NCBI GenBank assembly: GCA_035315345.1 | Contig: DATFYA010000073.1 | Coordinates: 28,969 to 92,968, forward strand | Length of the DNA stretch: 64,000 nucleotides | Direction of reading: 5' to 3' | Source: Candidatus Methylomirabilota bacterium | Lineage (GTDB): Bacteria; Methylomirabilota; Methylomirabilia; Rokubacteriales; CSP1-6 | Shown here: in pieces, positions 63,852-64,000 of the stretch | How the letters are laid out: each line of letters opens with the position of its first letter | Numbering within the stretch: the stretch's first letter is position 1 | The notes under the pieces: model-generated | What the model was told of the DNA's origin: nothing | Databases searched by the model: none | What the model saw: only the letters and a program-made list of their open reading frames with translations | Position numbers and translations under genes: made by a program

Positions 63852-64000
63852 CTATCGGCCGAACAGCTGCTCGATGAGCGCTTCTCACGAGAAACCGAGG
63901 TGCTGGGCTACGTCGGCCAAGACCCCGGCTCGCCGTGTTCGATGGTGGTCAACCGGAGGTGGCTGCCAGTCTGGCGGGTCAACCGATAGCCGAACCGAGC
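63852..64000 (-). pseudogene. decayed HicA-like mRNA interferase gene, runs off the window
   Basis: Reading in from the right edge on the minus strand gives LTRQTGSHLRLTTIEHGEP, which matches the HicA toxin core G-S-H with nearby strands. After a deletion or frameshift the frame changes to VLADVAQHLGFS, a TGA, then EALIEQLFGR and a stop at 63854-63852, the usual HicA C-terminal helix. The central HHVTIP region is missing. The in-frame TGA stands where Arg (CGA) is expected, so it reads as decay, not Sec. The antitoxin hicB would lie outside or is lost. The 97 nt to the dehalogenase start hold nothing recognisable. Confidence 0.6.

Noticed and set aside
63876..63896. TGA in the HicA-like remnant as a third selenocysteine codon
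   Set aside because: It replaces an expected Arg codon (CGA), has no redox Cys partner, and the gene has further lesions, so decay is the simpler reading.
1..64000. tRNA, rRNA, CRISPR array, IS element or prophage
   Set aside because: Gaps between genes were read through and showed no cloverleaf, repeat-spacer array, transposase or phage gene; a covariance-model scan was not possible here.

Overview
The window is very GC-rich (roughly 70% by eye), densely coded and chromosomal in character: no rRNA, tRNA, CRISPR array, integrase or transposase was recognised. Gene content (tandem acyl-CoA dehydrogenases, CoA-transferase, sugar-acid dehydratases, NYN-LOTUS protein, cytochrome c-FTR1 iron permease, two predicted selenoproteins) fits a soil or sediment bacterium such as the Rokubacteria/Methylomirabilota or a deep-branching proteobacterium. 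That placement is inference from style and content, not proof. Many genes overlap by 4 nt (ATGA, GTGA and, twice, CTGA).

Layout. 1-5.7 kb: a partial gene of the UGSC partner-domain type, a type II NADH dehydrogenase-like enzyme, an alpha-glucan phosphorylase, then a minus-strand pair of a UGSC-family selenoprotein (in-frame UGA plus a bSECIS-like hairpin) and a TPR protein. 5.7-15.3 kb: HipA-like kinase/DUF3037 pair, PssA, divergent MFS and TauE transporters, an FlK-like thioesterase, NUDIX hydrolase, M20 amidohydrolase, MlaC-like protein with a receiver-domain protein, MgtE, and an endonuclease/phosphatase-fold enzyme. 15.4-25.8 kb: fused acyl-CoA dehydrogenase, MaoC dehydratase and CaiB-type CoA-transferase; ClpS-like adaptor; xylonate-type (IlvD/Edd) and altronate-type (UxaA) dehydratases; alpha/beta hydrolase. 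25.9-29.2 kb: minus-strand operon of a Sec-containing thioredoxin-like protein (U-x-x-C), sensor kinase, response regulator and a sulfite-oxidase-like molybdoenzyme. 29.4-34.3 kb: NYN-LOTUS RNA-binding protein, DsbA-like protein, cupin, LpxB-N-like membrane protein, serine-glyoxylate aminotransferase overlapping a hydroxypyruvate-reductase-like enzyme, DUF1059. 34.3-49.6 kb: two zinc alcohol dehydrogenases, a GlcD-GlcF-type flavo/iron-sulfur fusion, ROK kinase, ChbG deacetylase, methyltransferase, gamma-glutamyltransferase, lipoprotein, Ski2-like helicase. 49.7-55.1 kb: a halohydrin-dehalogenase-like SDR with a YCII protein, then a six-gene iron operon (Bfd, bacterioferritin, HemP, ExbB, ExbD, cytochrome c-FTR1) behind a promoter overlapped by a perfect TTAGGT-AT-ACCTAA palindrome. 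55.1-64 kb: acyl-CoA synthetase with an AidB-like acyl-CoA dehydrogenase, a DddP-like M24 protein, a degenerate orphan ABC ATPase, a MetE/UROD-like protein, an alpha/beta hydrolase, a haloalkane dehalogenase and the decayed end of a HicA-like toxin gene.

Themes. (1) Selenium: two independent in-frame UGA codons, each with a redox partner Cys three residues on (U-G-S-C and U-Y-N-C) and a hairpin with a loop G at bSECIS distance. (2) Organohalogens: a halohydrin-dehalogenase-like protein carrying both diagnostic motifs, a haloalkane dehalogenase with a full type II catalytic set, and a thioesterase with the fluoroacetyl-CoA-thioesterase residue spacing. (3) Expression signals: several genes start 6-8 nt after a TATACT-like -10 hexamer, suggesting leaderless mRNAs; two secreted proteins appear to start at CTG. 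(4) A family of CCCTCACCCTGCCC-type palindromes, three of four lying between convergent genes.
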